Assembly (NCBI RefSeq): GCF_017569225.1
Contig: NZ_CP071868.1
Location: 2,852,001-2,916,000, forward strand
Length of the DNA: 64,000 nt
From: Pengzhenrongella sicca
Lineage (GTDB): Bacteria; Actinomycetota; Actinomycetes; Actinomycetales; Cellulomonadaceae
Direction: 5' to 3'
Part shown: positions 37,714 through 45,752 of the stretch, in pieces
Numbering within the stretch: position 1 is the stretch's first letter
How the letters are laid out: every line of letters begins with the position of its first letter
Translations under genes and position numbers: made by a program
The notes under the pieces: generated by a model
The model's input: only the letters and a program-made list of their open reading frames with translations
Told to the model about the DNA's origin: nothing
Database searches by the model: none

Positions 37714-39703
37714 GCGGTACGGTACCCCGTAACGGCTCGTCGAGCCCCGTCTGCCCGGCCGAGGAGTTCAGCTGCCAGGGCACCGAGGCCACCACGACGC
37801 CCGGCGTGAACAGCAGGCGGCCCTTGAGCCGCAGCGCGCTCTGGTTGTGCAGCAGCTGCTCCCACCAGTGCCCGACGACGTACTCGGGGATGTACACCAC
37901 GACGAGGTCCCGCGGGCTCTCGCGGCGGATCGAGCGCACGTAGTCGACGATCGGCCGGGTGACCTCCCGGAACGGCGAGTCAAGCACCTTCAGCGGCACC
38001 GGCAGGTCGAGCGCGTCCCACCGGGCCCGCAGGTCGACGACGTCGTCGCGGTCGACCCCGACGGTGACAGCTTCGAGCAGCTGGGGCCGCGAGGCGCGCG
38101 CGTAGGCGATCGCCCGCATCGTCGGCTTGTGCAGCCGAGACACGAGGACGATCGCGTGCACCCGGCTGGGCAGCGCACGGGCGGACGAGGGGTCCTCGCC
38201 GAGCGCCAGCTCCTCGCGGACCGAGTCGTAGTGCTTGCGGATCGCCTTCATCACGATGAACACGATGACCATCGCGATGATCGCGATGTACGCCCCGTGC
38301 GTGAACTTCGTGATCAGGACGACGACGAGCACCGTGCCCGTCATGCCGAACCCGATCGCGTTGATCACGCGCGAGCGCCGCATGGTCCGGCGCACGCCCG
38401 GATCGGGCTCGGTGCGCAGGTGCCGCGTCCAGTGCCGGACCATGCCGAGCTGGCTGAGGGTGAACGACACGAAGACGCCGACGATGTAGAGCTGGATCAG
38501 GCGTGTGACCTGGGCGTCGAACGCCACGATCAGCGCGATCGCCGCGAGCGCGAGCGTGAGGATCCCGTTCGAGAACGCGAGCCGGTCGCCGCGCGTGTGC
38601 AGCTGGCGCGGGAGGAAGCCGTCCTTGGCCAGGATCGAGCCGAGCACGGGAAACCCGTTGAAGGCGGTGTTGGCGGCCAGCACGAGGATGAAGCCGGTGA
38701 CGGCGGACACGGCGTAGAACGCGAGCGGGAAGCCGGTGAAGATCGCGTCCGCGAGCTGCCCGATCACCGGGTGCTGGACGTAGTCCGGGCCGACGGGCTG
38801 CCCGTCGATCGTCAGCTGCGACAGGTCCTCGGCGTAGCGCACGTGGGTGAGGTTCGCGAGCACGAGGATGGCCATGATCATGCTGACCGAGATGCTCCCG
38901 AGCAGCGCCAGCGTCGTCGCGGCGTTCTTGCTCTTCGGTTTCTGGAAGGCGGGCACCCCGTTGCTGATGGCCTCGACGCCCGTCAGGGCCGCGCTCCCCG
39001 AGGCGAAGGCACGCAGGATCAGGAAGGCGCCGGCGAGGCCCGTCAGGCCCTGCTCGAGCCCGGGGGTCGCCGCCAGCTCGAAGTCCGCGCTCTCGGCCAT
39101 CGGCAGCTCGCCGAGGGCGTAGCGCACGAAGCCCACGACCGCCATCGTGCCGATCGCGAACATGAACAGGTACACCGGGATCGCGAACGCGGTGCCCGAC
39201 TCCTTCACGCCCCGCAGGTTCGCGAGCGTCAGGAGGACCACCAGCACGACCGCGAAGGTCGTCTCGTGCCCGCGCAGCGCCGGCAGCGCGCTCGCCGCGT
39301 ACTGGGACCCGGACGAGATCGACACGGCCACCGTGAGCACGTAGTCGACGAGCAGCGCGCTCGCGACCGTGACCCCGGCGTTCGCGCCAAGGTTGACGGT
39401 CGCGACCTCGTAGTCGCCGCCGCCCGACGGGTAGGCGTGCACGTTCTGCCGGTACGACGCGACCACGGTGATCATGACGATCGCGACGACGAGGCCGACC
39501 CACGGCGAGATGACGAGTGCGGTCACCCCCGCCAGCGACAGCGTGAGCAGGATCTCGTCGGGCGCGTACGCGACCGAGGAGAGCGCGTCGGAGGCGAACA
39601 CGGGCAGGGCGATGCGCTTGGGGAGCAGCGTGTGCCCCAGGCGATCGCTGCGGACCGGTCGTCCGAGCAGGAATCGTTTGGCGGCGTCTTGGATGTCCGG
39701 CAC
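37703..39703 (-). CDS. APC-family permease, KimA-like potassium transporter
   Basis: 666 residues. About 12 membrane spans occupy residues 30-450, followed by a cytosolic alpha/beta domain (DLVVVYIPEYVVGHWWEQLL near the end). KRFLLGRPVRSDRLG, then FASDALSSVAYAPDEILL and YRQNVHAYPSGGGDYEVA, match the start of Bacillus KimA (a K+/H+ symporter) rather than an amino-acid permease. It is divergent from two TrkA-type K+-channel regulatory genes, supporting a potassium role. The GTG start is set by TAGCAT 8 nt upstream (leaderless), so no ydaO/c-di-AMP riboswitch precedes it, although Bacillus kimA has one. Confidence 0.82.
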   Translation of the reverse strand: MPDIQDAAKRFLLGRPVRSDRLGHTLLPKRIALPVFASDALSSVAYAPDEILLTLSLAGVTALVISPWVGLVVAIVMITVVASYRQNVHAYPSGGGDYEVATVNLGANAGVTVASALLVDYVLTVAVSISSGSQYAASALPALRGHETTFAVVLVVLLTLANLRGVKESGTAFAIPVYLFMFAIGTMAVVGFVRYALGELPMAESADFELAATPGLEQGLTGLAGAFLILRAFASGSAALTGVEAISNGVPAFQKPKSKNAATTLALLGSISVSMIMAILVLANLTHVRYAEDLSQLTIDGQPVGPDYVQHPVIGQLADAIFTGFPLAFYAVSAVTGFILVLAANTAFNGFPVLGSILAKDGFLPRQLHTRGDRLAFSNGILTLALAAIALIVAFDAQVTRLIQLYIVGVFVSFTLSQLGMVRHWTRHLRTEPDPGVRRTMRRSRVINAIGFGMTGTVLVVVLITKFTHGAYIAIIAMVIVFIVMKAIRKHYDSVREELALGEDPSSARALPSRVHAIVLVSRLHKPTMRAIAYARASRPQLLEAVTVGVDRDDVVDLRARWDALDLPVPLKVLDSPFREVTRPIVDYVRSIRRESPRDLVVVYIPEYVVGHWWEQLLHNQSALRLKGRLLFTPGVVVASVPWQLNSSAGQTGLDEPLRGTVPRGY

Positions 39704-39717
39704 GAGGGTCAATGCTA
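39701..39717 (-). promoter_or_regulatory. Leaderless promoter of KimA-like gene
   Basis: TAGCAT (39717-39712), 8 nt, GTG 39703. It is back to back with the trkA promoter across a 115-base gap. Confidence 0.5.
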
Positions 39718-39805
39718 GGCACTGCGGCGGGCGGTCGGTGCACCCACCGCCGCTCGGGTGCCTTTCCGTACCCGGTCGGGCGTCGGAACGGGCGCCGGGA
39801 CGGTA

Positions 39806-39821
39806 TATCGTCCCGGCTGTG
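39806..39821 (+). promoter_or_regulatory. Leaderless promoter of first TrkA-type gene
   Basis: TATCGT (39806-39811), 7 nt, GTG 39819. Confidence 0.5.
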
Positions 39822-40481
39822 CACTTCGTCATCATGGGTTGCGGGCGCGTTGGTGCGACGCTCGCCCAGTCCCTCGAGAGCCAGGGCCATTCGGTCGCCA
39901 TGATCGACCAGAACCCGGAGGCGTTCCGGCGGCTCGACGCCGAGTTCGCCGGCCGCAAGGTCACCGGGCTCGGCTTCGACCGCGACACGCTCGCGCAGGC
40001 AGGCATCGAGGACGCCTACGCGTTCGCCGCGGTCTCCGACGGCGACAACTCGAACATCCTCGCCGCGCGCGTCGTGCGCGAGACGTTCGGCGTGGACCGG
40101 GTGGTCGCGCGCATCTACGACCCCCGCCGCGCCGAGATCTACCAGCGCCTGGGCATCCCGACCGTCGCGACGGTGCGCTGGACCGCCGGTCAGGTGCTGC
40201 GGCGTCTGCTGCCCGAGGGCGCGACCGACGAGTACCGCGACTCCTCGGGCCAGATCCGGCTCCTGCAGATGGACGTCCACGCCGGCTGGTTCGGCCGCCC
40301 GTTCCGGGCGATCGAGGACGCCACGCAGGCACGCGTGGCGTTCGTCACGCGCTACGGCGACGGCGTGCTGCCGACGCCGGAGGGCGTGCTGCAGGAGAAC
40401 GACGTCCTGCACCTGCTGGTGCGGGTGGACGACTCGGCCGCCGTCGAACGAACCCTGACCCGCCGCCCCGAGGAGTCCTGA
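39819..40481 (+). CDS. TrkA/RCK family potassium uptake regulator, first copy
   Basis: 220 residues. The Rossmann motif MGCGRVGATLAQSLESQGHS binds NAD(H), followed by DRDTLAQAGIEDAYAFAAVS and a C-terminal TrkA_C domain (about 140-215). Such RCK proteins gate Trk/Ktr channels or transporters according to nucleotide state. The GTG start is given by the leaderless promoter. Its stop shares one base with the next gene, a paralogue, so a hetero-oligomeric ring is likely (compare CeoB/CeoC of mycobacteria). Confidence 0.9.
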   Translation: MHFVIMGCGRVGATLAQSLESQGHSVAMIDQNPEAFRRLDAEFAGRKVTGLGFDRDTLAQAGIEDAYAFAAVSDGDNSNILAARVVRETFGVDRVVARIYDPRRAEIYQRLGIPTVATVRWTAGQVLRRLLPEGATDEYRDSSGQIRLLQMDVHAGWFGRPFRAIEDATQARVAFVTRYGDGVLPTPEGVLQENDVLHLLVRVDDSAAVERTLTRRPEES

Positions 40482-41155
40482 TGCGCGTCGTCATCGCCGG
40501 TGCCGGTTCGGTCGGCCGATCGATCGCCCGGGAGCTGCTCGCGCACGGGCACGAGGTCACCATCATCGACCGACAGCCGACCGCGATGCGGGTCGCCCAG
40601 GTCGCGGACGCCGACTGGCTGCTCGCGGACGCCTGCGAGCTCCCGACGCTGACCGAGGCCAAGGTGGACGAGTGCGACGTCGTCGTCGCCGCGACCGGTG
40701 ACGACAAGGCGAACCTCGTCATCTCGCTGCTCGCCAAGACCGAGTTCGGGGTCCCGCGCACGGTCGCCCGCGTCAACAACCCCAAGAACGAGTGGATGTT
40801 CGACGAGAGCTGGGGCGTCGACGTCGCGGTCTCGACCCCGCGCATCATGACGGCGATGGTCGAGGAGGCCGTCGCGATCGGCGACCTCGTGCGGATCTTC
40901 ACGTTCCACCAGTCGGGCGCCGACATCCTGGAGATCACGCTGCCGGTGGGCTCGCCGTTCGCGGGGGTCCGCGTCGGTCAGGTCGTGTGGCCCACCGACA
41001 CGGTGCTCGCGTGCATCGTGCGCGGCGACCAGCCGATCGCCCCGAGCGCCGACGACACCCTCGAGGAGGGCGACGAGCTGCTGTTCGTCACGGGTCGAGA
41101 GGCGAACGAGCAGGATCTCGAGCAGCTGCTGGGATCCTCACCAACAACCAGGTGA
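40481..41155 (+). CDS. TrkA/RCK family potassium uptake regulator, second copy
   Basis: 224 residues. N-terminal MRVVIAGAGSVGRSIARELL and the acidic end of the second strand, EVTIIDRQP, form the NAD site; TrkA_C follows (LEITLPVGSPFAGVRVGQVV). It is paralogous to the upstream gene and overlaps it by one base. Its last 68 bases overlap the end of the convergent DUF3159 gene on the other strand. Confidence 0.9.
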   Translation: MRVVIAGAGSVGRSIARELLAHGHEVTIIDRQPTAMRVAQVADADWLLADACELPTLTEAKVDECDVVVAATGDDKANLVISLLAKTEFGVPRTVARVNNPKNEWMFDESWGVDVAVSTPRIMTAMVEEAVAIGDLVRIFTFHQSGADILEITLPVGSPFAGVRVGQVVWPTDTVLACIVRGDQPIAPSADDTLEEGDELLFVTGREANEQDLEQLLGSSPTTR

Positions 41156-41840
41156 TCCAGAGCATGAGCGCCCAGAGCGGGACGCCCATCACGAGCCGCA
41201 TCGTGCCGAGCCAGCCGACCTCGGCGCCGAGGTAGAGCGGGAGCTGCACCGCGAGCCGGAGCCCGTACATCGCGGCCCACAGAGTCGTGGCCAGCAGGTA
41301 CACCCGGCGGGCACGCGGATCGGCGCGCCAGGTGGTCCCCTCGCCGCGCAGCAGCCCGACGACGAGCCCGACGAGCGGCCAGCCGACGACGATCGACAGG
41401 ACGCACGCCGCGAGATAGGCGCCGTTGGTCCAGAGGCCGACGACGAAGTAGTCCTCGGCCTGGCCCGAGCGCGCGGCCCAGAACACCCCAACCGCGACCC
41501 CGACGGCGCCGGCGAGCGCCTGGGTGAGCGGCGTGCGCTGCACGAGCCGCGCGACGACGGCGACGAGGGTCACCGCGCACGAGCCGACGAGGGCCGGGGT
41601 GAGCTCACCGGCGACGAGGTAGACGATCACGAAGACCAGGCCGGGCGCGATGGACTCGACGATGCCGCGGACCCCGCCCGTCGCCTCGGCGACGGAGAAG
41701 TCGGCGCCGGTCAGCGCGTTGAGGCCGCGACCCGACGGGGCACTGTCAGGCGCGGGACTGTCAGGCGCGGCACTGTCAGGCGCGGCACTGTCGGGCGCGG
41801 CGCCGTCGGGCGCGGCGCCCGCGGTACGGGGATCACTCAC
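41088..41840 (-). CDS. DUF3159 integral membrane protein
   Basis: 250 residues, about five membrane spans (VFVIVYLVAGELTPALVG; LVQRTPLTQALAGAVGVAVG; VGWPLVGLVVGLLRGEG; MRLVMGVPLWALMLWITWLL). The N-terminal 40 residues are a low-complexity APDSA repeat encoded by a 15-bp minisatellite. The family is actinobacterial and of unknown function. GTG 41840 overlaps the OB-fold gene by 8 nt, and its 3' end overlaps the trkA copy on the opposite strand by 68 nt. Confidence 0.85.
   Translation of the reverse strand: MSDPRTAGAAPDGAAPDSAAPDSAAPDSPAPDSAPSGRGLNALTGADFSVAEATGGVRGIVESIAPGLVFVIVYLVAGELTPALVGSCAVTLVAVVARLVQRTPLTQALAGAVGVAVGVFWAARSGQAEDYFVVGLWTNGAYLAACVLSIVVGWPLVGLVVGLLRGEGTTWRADPRARRVYLLATTLWAAMYGLRLAVQLPLYLGAEVGWLGTMRLVMGVPLWALMLWITWLLVRIPAAARDPARSPLDP
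41741..41815. repeat. 15-bp minisatellite within the DUF3159 gene
   Basis: Five copies of CACTGTCAGGCGCGG-like units, encoding A-P-D-S-A repeats in the protein's disordered N-terminus. Confidence 0.85.
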
Positions 41841-42198
41841 CGGGACGGGGCAGGAGCTCGTAGCGCGGGTTGTAGATGGTCGGGCGGCCGTCGATCGCGC
41901 AGACGAGACCCTCGAACGAGCCGCGGCGGCCGGGATCGATGCCGCTGATCTCCCGGCGCCCGAGCCAGACGAGGTCGACGGTGCCCGTTCCGTCGTACAG
42001 CTCGGCCTCGAGCGCCGCGACGCCCTGGCGGGGCCGCAACGTGACCGAGCGGAGCACGCCGTTCACCGAGGCGCGGTGCCGGTCGGGCAGGTCCGCGACG
42101 CTGGTGCAGCCGAGCTTGGTCGACTCGAGCCGCTCGTCGCTGGCCTCGAGCTCGGCCTGCGAGGCGAAGGCGTGGTGGAGGGCGGTGCGCAAGCTCAT
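41833..42198 (-). CDS. OB-fold nucleic-acid-binding protein
   Basis: 121 residues. The middle carries an OB-fold pattern: RASVNGVLRSVTLRPRQG, then LEAELYDGTGTVDLVWLGR, then IDPGRRGSFEGLVCAIDGRP, ending in YNPRYELL, which resembles the tRNA/RecG-type anticodon OB domain. Such small stand-alone OB proteins are found beside DUF3159 and DUF3710 in actinobacteria (recalled). Function unknown; single-strand nucleic acid binding is inferred. ATG 42198 has only a weak Shine-Dalgarno. Confidence 0.82.
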   Translation of the reverse strand: MSLRTALHHAFASQAELEASDERLESTKLGCTSVADLPDRHRASVNGVLRSVTLRPRQGVAALEAELYDGTGTVDLVWLGRREISGIDPGRRGSFEGLVCAIDGRPTIYNPRYELLPRPGE

Positions 42199-42286
42199 CG
42201 ACGTTCTCGTTTCACCTGGTGGTCGATCTCGGACGAACTGCGGGTAGCCCGCAGCATCGGGCGTGCGCCGGCCTGGGTCAAGGGGG

Positions 42287-43171
42287 TCAATGGATCTCGG
42301 TGATCTCGGGTCCGCGCGTGAGCGGGTCGAGTCCCGCTGCCGGCGGCACCGGCACGGTCGCCGCGGCGCCAGCCTGGCCCGGGAGTGCGAGCGCGAGCAG
42401 GTCGCGGGGCGCCCGCGCCGCCGCGCCGCGCACCACGACGATATCCGCGAAGATCTCCTCGAGCGCGCGCGCCGACTCGGGGTCCACGGCCGCCTTGCCC
42501 GTGAGCACCCCGCGCAGGAACCAGCGCGGGCCGTCGTGCCCGATGAAGCGCGCCGGGCGGTGGCCCGTGCGCCCCTCGGCGGTGCGTACGGGCAGGCGGG
42601 CGAGCAACTCGCGGCCGAACGGCCCGGGCAGGTCATCGGCGGACCCACCCTGCTTCGTCACGGACGCGGCGATCTCCGTGCGGATCTCGGTCCAGATCCC
42701 CTCGGTGCGCGGAGCCGCGAACGCCTGCACCTGCAGCGCCGAGCCGTTGAGGTTGATGGCGACGGCGGTGACCTGGCTCGTGGCCTTGTCGATCTCCATC
42801 CGCAGCTCCATTCCGGTCACGCCGGGGAGCCAGATCGCGCCGAGGTCCACCCGCGGCCCGATCCCGCTGACGTCGGCCTCGTCCCACGGCCCGCCCGTGC
42901 CGGGCCGGACCGGCGGGGTCGGCTCGGCCGTGAGCGGCGCGTCGGCGCCGTCGACCTCGGCCGGGCCATCGAGCTCGTCGGCACCGCTGGGCTCGTCGGC
43001 ACCGCTGGGCTCGTCGGCACCGCTGGGCTCGTCGGCACCGCTGGACTCGTCGGCACCGCTGGCGGCATCCAGGGCATTGGCATCGCTCGCAGCGCCGACG
43101 TCACTCAGGTCGGGGACGCCAGCGGTGCGATCCGCGTCGCGACTACGCGCGCCGCGTCGGAACAGACCCAC
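42287..43171 (-). CDS. DUF3710 family protein
   Basis: 294 residues from GTG 43171, which has AAGGAG 7 nt upstream. The N-terminal 110 residues are acidic and disordered, including five SGADEP-type repeats. The conserved part begins WDEADVSGIGPRVDLGAIWL and includes GMELRMEIDKATSQVTAVAI and ARFIGHDGPRWFLRGVLTGK. No transmembrane span. The function is unknown; in actinobacteria it usually neighbours dut and the OB-fold gene, as here. Confidence 0.87.
   Translation of the reverse strand: MGLFRRGARSRDADRTAGVPDLSDVGAASDANALDAASGADESSGADEPSGADEPSGADEPSGADELDGPAEVDGADAPLTAEPTPPVRPGTGGPWDEADVSGIGPRVDLGAIWLPGVTGMELRMEIDKATSQVTAVAINLNGSALQVQAFAAPRTEGIWTEIRTEIAASVTKQGGSADDLPGPFGRELLARLPVRTAEGRTGHRPARFIGHDGPRWFLRGVLTGKAAVDPESARALEEIFADIVVVRGAAARAPRDLLALALPGQAGAAATVPVPPAAGLDPLTRGPEITEIH
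42973..43062. repeat. 18-bp minisatellite within the DUF3710 gene
   Basis: Five tandem copies of GCTCGTCGGCACCGCTGG (the last with one change), in frame, giving the acidic SGADEP repeat. A likely length-variable tract. Confidence 0.9.
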
Positions 43172-43301
43172 GTGTGTACTCCTTCTCGCGCCGCATCGGG
43201 CCGGGGCGCCCTGACCGGGCGCGCCGACGCGCGGCATATCTGCCCACTCTATGGCGGCAACCGCACCGGACCTATTCCACCGGCACCTCCTCCGGCGGCG
43301 C

Positions 43302-43772
43302 CTACTCCGCGGGGGCGGACTCCGTCCCGGTGGAGCCGAAGCCGCCCGTGCCGCGGTGTGAGCCGGGCAGCCGCTCCGCGCGCACGAACCGGGCGCGCTC
43401 GACGCGCTGGATCACGAGCTGCGCGATGCGGTCGCCGCGTCGCAGCGAGACCTCGGCGGCGGTGTCGGTGTTGAGCAGGGTGATCTGGATCTCGCCCCGG
43501 TACCCGGCGTCGACGGTGCCCGGGGCGTTCACGATCGTCAGCCCGTGCTTGCGCGCCAGGCCCGAGCGCGGGTGCACGAAGGCCGCGTACCCGGCGGGAA
43601 GCGCGATCGCGACCCCGGTCGGGACCGTCACGCGCCCCTGGGCTGGGATCACGACGTCGACGCGGGCGACGAGGTCGGCGCCGGCGTCCCCGGGATGCGC
43701 ATACACGGGCACCGGCAGGTCGTCGTCGAGCATCAGCAGGAGGACCTCGAGGTCCGGTTCGGTGGTAGCCAC
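43302..43772 (-). CDS. dut: dUTP diphosphatase
   Basis: 156 residues, standard trimeric dUTPase size. It hydrolyses dUTP to dUMP. All five motifs are present: HPGDAGADLVARVD, VHPRSGLARKHG, VNAPGTVDAGYRGEIQI, LRRGDRIAQLVIQRV and the C-terminal P-loop-like GTGGFGSTG. The GTG start is set by TAGAGT 8 nt upstream; upstream in-frame codons would run through the divergent DUF3093 start. Together with tdk (47657) the window holds two thymidylate-supply genes. Confidence 0.95.
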   Translation of the reverse strand: MATTEPDLEVLLLMLDDDLPVPVYAHPGDAGADLVARVDVVIPAQGRVTVPTGVAIALPAGYAAFVHPRSGLARKHGLTIVNAPGTVDAGYRGEIQITLLNTDTAAEVSLRRGDRIAQLVIQRVERARFVRAERLPGSHRGTGGFGSTGTESAPAE

Positions 43773-43786
43773 GGCCGAGGACTCTA
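43770..43786 (-). promoter_or_regulatory. Leaderless promoter of dut
   Basis: TAGAGT (43786-43781), 8 nt, GTG 43772. The divergent DUF3093 gene starts only 56 nt away, so the promoters are back to back. Confidence 0.5.
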
Positions 43787-43828
43787 GCGCCGGCAGCGCC
43801 CGGAGCTGTGACCTGGGATGCTTCGGGG

Positions 43829-44317
43829 ATGGTTGCCACGTCTGTCCCCCCAGTGCCACCCGCCTACTCGGAGCGGCTGCTGCCGGGCCCGCTCGGCTGG
43901 CTGATCGTCGTGCTGTTCGCCGCCGGGATGGGGGTCGTGCTGTACCCGGTGAGCCCACCGGTCGCGGCCGGCGTCGGCCTCGTCATGGTCGCCATCGGCG
44001 GCGCGGTCGCGATCCTGACGACGCTGCGCGTCGAGGTCCGCGGCGGCGAGCTGCGCGCGGGCGCGGCCCACATCCCGCTCGGTCTGCTGGGTGAGGTGCG
44101 CGCGCTCGACGCGGGCGAGACCCGCCTCGAGCTCGGTCCGGCGCTCGACGCCCGGGCGTACCTGTGCCTGCGGGCGTGGGCCCACACGGCGGTACGCGCC
44201 GAGGTCCTGGACCCCGCAGACGCGACGCCGTACTGGATCGTCTCGACCCGGCACCCGCAGGAGCTGGCCCGCGCCGTGGCCCAGGCACGCGAACGGCCGG
44301 CCGACCGGGACCGGTAG
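43829..44317 (+). CDS. DUF3093 family membrane protein
   Basis: 162 residues. Two hydrophobic segments near the N-terminus, GWLIVVLFAAGMGVVLYPVS and VAAGVGLVMVAIGGAVAIL, are followed by a soluble domain with RVEVRGGELRAGAAHIPLG and WIVSTRHPQELARAV, resembling a PH-like photosystem-unrelated membrane-anchored fold. The family is actinobacterial with unknown function. ATG 43829 is chosen; GATGCT lies 6 nt upstream, a degenerate leaderless arrangement. An upstream GTG (43808) is possible. Confidence 0.83.
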   Translation: MVATSVPPVPPAYSERLLPGPLGWLIVVLFAAGMGVVLYPVSPPVAAGVGLVMVAIGGAVAILTTLRVEVRGGELRAGAAHIPLGLLGEVRALDAGETRLELGPALDARAYLCLRAWAHTAVRAEVLDPADATPYWIVSTRHPQELARAVAQARERPADRDR

Positions 44318-44364
44318 CGGCCCCGGCCGACCGGCCGAATGTCGTCAGTTCATCGAGAGGTGGC

Positions 44365-44664
44365 TCAGGCCGCGCACTCGGTGCAGATGGGCTTGCCGTT
44401 CTTCTCGTACGCGAGCTGGCTGCGGTGGTGCACCAGGAAGCAGCTCGAGCAGGTGAACTCGTCCGCCTGGCGGGGAAGCACCCGGACGGAGAGCTCCTCG
44501 CCGGACAGGTCGGCACCGGGCAGCTCGAACCCTTCGGCTGCCTCGGTCTCGTCCTCGTCCACGACGCCCGAGCTCTTGTCCGATCGCCGCGCCTTGAGCT
44601 CCTCGAGAGAATCCTCGCTGAGGTCCTCCTCAGTCTTGCGGGGGGCGTCGTAGTCGGTTGCCAT
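44365..44664 (-). CDS. DUF4193 zinc-ribbon-like protein
   Basis: 99 residues. The N-terminus MATDYDAPRKTEEDLSEDSL is acidic; the C-terminus has two CxxC knuckles, FTCSSCFLVHHRSQLAYEK and PICTECAA, that should bind one zinc. Family of unknown function, found in nearly all actinobacteria. ATG 44664 has no close Shine-Dalgarno; a GTG four codons upstream (44676) is an alternative. The promoter region carries three 15-16-bp imperfect direct repeats. Confidence 0.88.
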   Translation of the reverse strand: MATDYDAPRKTEEDLSEDSLEELKARRSDKSSGVVDEDETEAAEGFELPGADLSGEELSVRVLPRQADEFTCSSCFLVHHRSQLAYEKNGKPICTECAA

Positions 44665-44710
44665 CTGTGTGGTCACACTCCGTCTAATGTCAGGGGTACA
44701 TCTACTATCA

Positions 44711-44756
44711 GGTCTACGTCTGTCGCGGCTACGTGTGTCGGGGCTACGTCTACGCG
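44711..44756. repeat. Three imperfect 15-16-bp direct repeats upstream of DUF4193
   Basis: GGTCTACGTCTGTCGC, GGCTACGTGTGTCGG and GGCTACGTCTACGCG follow each other about 45-90 nt upstream of the gene, in an AT-richer stretch. Candidate operator array. The remaining gap to 44861 holds only a small inverted repeat around ATTTTT at 44812. Confidence 0.5.
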
Positions 44757-44861
44757 TGCTCAATGCGCCAGGGGCCCGAGATGTTCCCCCAGGCGCAGGG
44801 ATTGTGCACTATTTTTCGCCAGGCTGCACGCGAACGCGGCGACCTGCACAAACGCGTGGGC

Positions 44862-45752
44862 TCAGGCCCCGCTGGCGGCCCCGTGCTGCTCGAGAAACGC
44901 GACCAGAGCAGCGACGCTCGCGGGCGGCCCGGCGACCAGCATCTGCTCGCTCGCGGGCGCCCCGTGCAGTCCGGTGACGACCGCGCCCGCCTCCTGCGCG
45001 ATGAGCGCGCCGGCCGCGAGATCCCACGGCTTGAGGCCGCGCTCGTAGTACAGGTCGAGCCCGCCGGTCGCGATCGAGCACAGGTCGAGCGAGGCCGCGC
45101 CGATCCGGCGGATGTCGCGCACGAGCGGCAGCACCTCGGCGACCAGGCGGCCCTGCTCGGTGCGCCGCGCGAGCGTGTAGCCGAAGCCCGTGCCGACCAG
45201 CGACTCGGCGAGGGGCCGGGCCGCGTTGGCCCGCAGCGGCCGGCCGTCGAGGTAGGAGCCCAGGCCGCGCCCGGCCGTCCACGTGCGCCCGTCGGTGACC
45301 GAGTGCACCGCGCCGGCGACGGCGGTCCAGGTCGCCGGGTCCGGCCCGCCCGCGACGACGGCGACCGACACGGCGTACGCCGGGATGCCGTACAGGTAGT
45401 TCACGGTGCCGTCGATCGGGTCGAGAACCCACGTGAGCCCGGACGACCCCGGGTGGAAGTCGCCCTCCTCCCCCAGGATCGCGTCGTCGGGCCGGTGCTC
45501 GGCCAGCAGCGAGCGCAGCAGCGCCTCGGCCGCGAGATCCATCTCGGTCACCGGGTCGACGGCGCTCGACTTGGTCGCGGCGACGTCCACGTGGTCGGGC
45601 CGCCCCTCGTGCACCAGGTCGCCGGCGGCGCGCGCGAGGCGCGCCGCGAGCTCCATCAGCGCGGTCGTCGCCGCGAGATCGGGCAGCGCCGGGCCCCCGC
45701 GAGCGTCGTCGGGGGCGTGGAAGGGCAGGGCACGTGCGGCGGGGGTGCTCAC
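44862..45752 (-). CDS. suhB: Inositol monophosphatase family protein
   Basis: 296 residues. The Mg2+ site motifs are present: ILGEEGDF (about residue 92), then WVLDPIDGTVNYLYGIPAYA, and the C-terminal GLKPWDLAAGALIAQEAGA. It is expected to hydrolyse myo-inositol 1-phosphate or related phosphates, for inositol-based metabolites of actinobacteria; the exact substrate is not determinable. GTG 45752 overlaps the stop of the TRIC-type gene (GTGA), so the two are co-translated. Confidence 0.9.
   Translation of the reverse strand: MSTPAARALPFHAPDDARGGPALPDLAATTALMELAARLARAAGDLVHEGRPDHVDVAATKSSAVDPVTEMDLAAEALLRSLLAEHRPDDAILGEEGDFHPGSSGLTWVLDPIDGTVNYLYGIPAYAVSVAVVAGGPDPATWTAVAGAVHSVTDGRTWTAGRGLGSYLDGRPLRANAARPLAESLVGTGFGYTLARRTEQGRLVAEVLPLVRDIRRIGAASLDLCSIATGGLDLYYERGLKPWDLAAGALIAQEAGAVVTGLHGAPASEQMLVAGPPASVAALVAFLEQHGAASGA

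Noticed and set aside
39704-39818. Possible c-di-AMP riboswitch before the KimA-like gene
   Set aside because: The start codon lies 8 nt after a -10 box, leaving no leader for an aptamer.
42973-43062. Regular 18-bp repeats considered as CRISPR
   Set aside because: The copies are contiguous without spacers, in frame, and encode a protein repeat.
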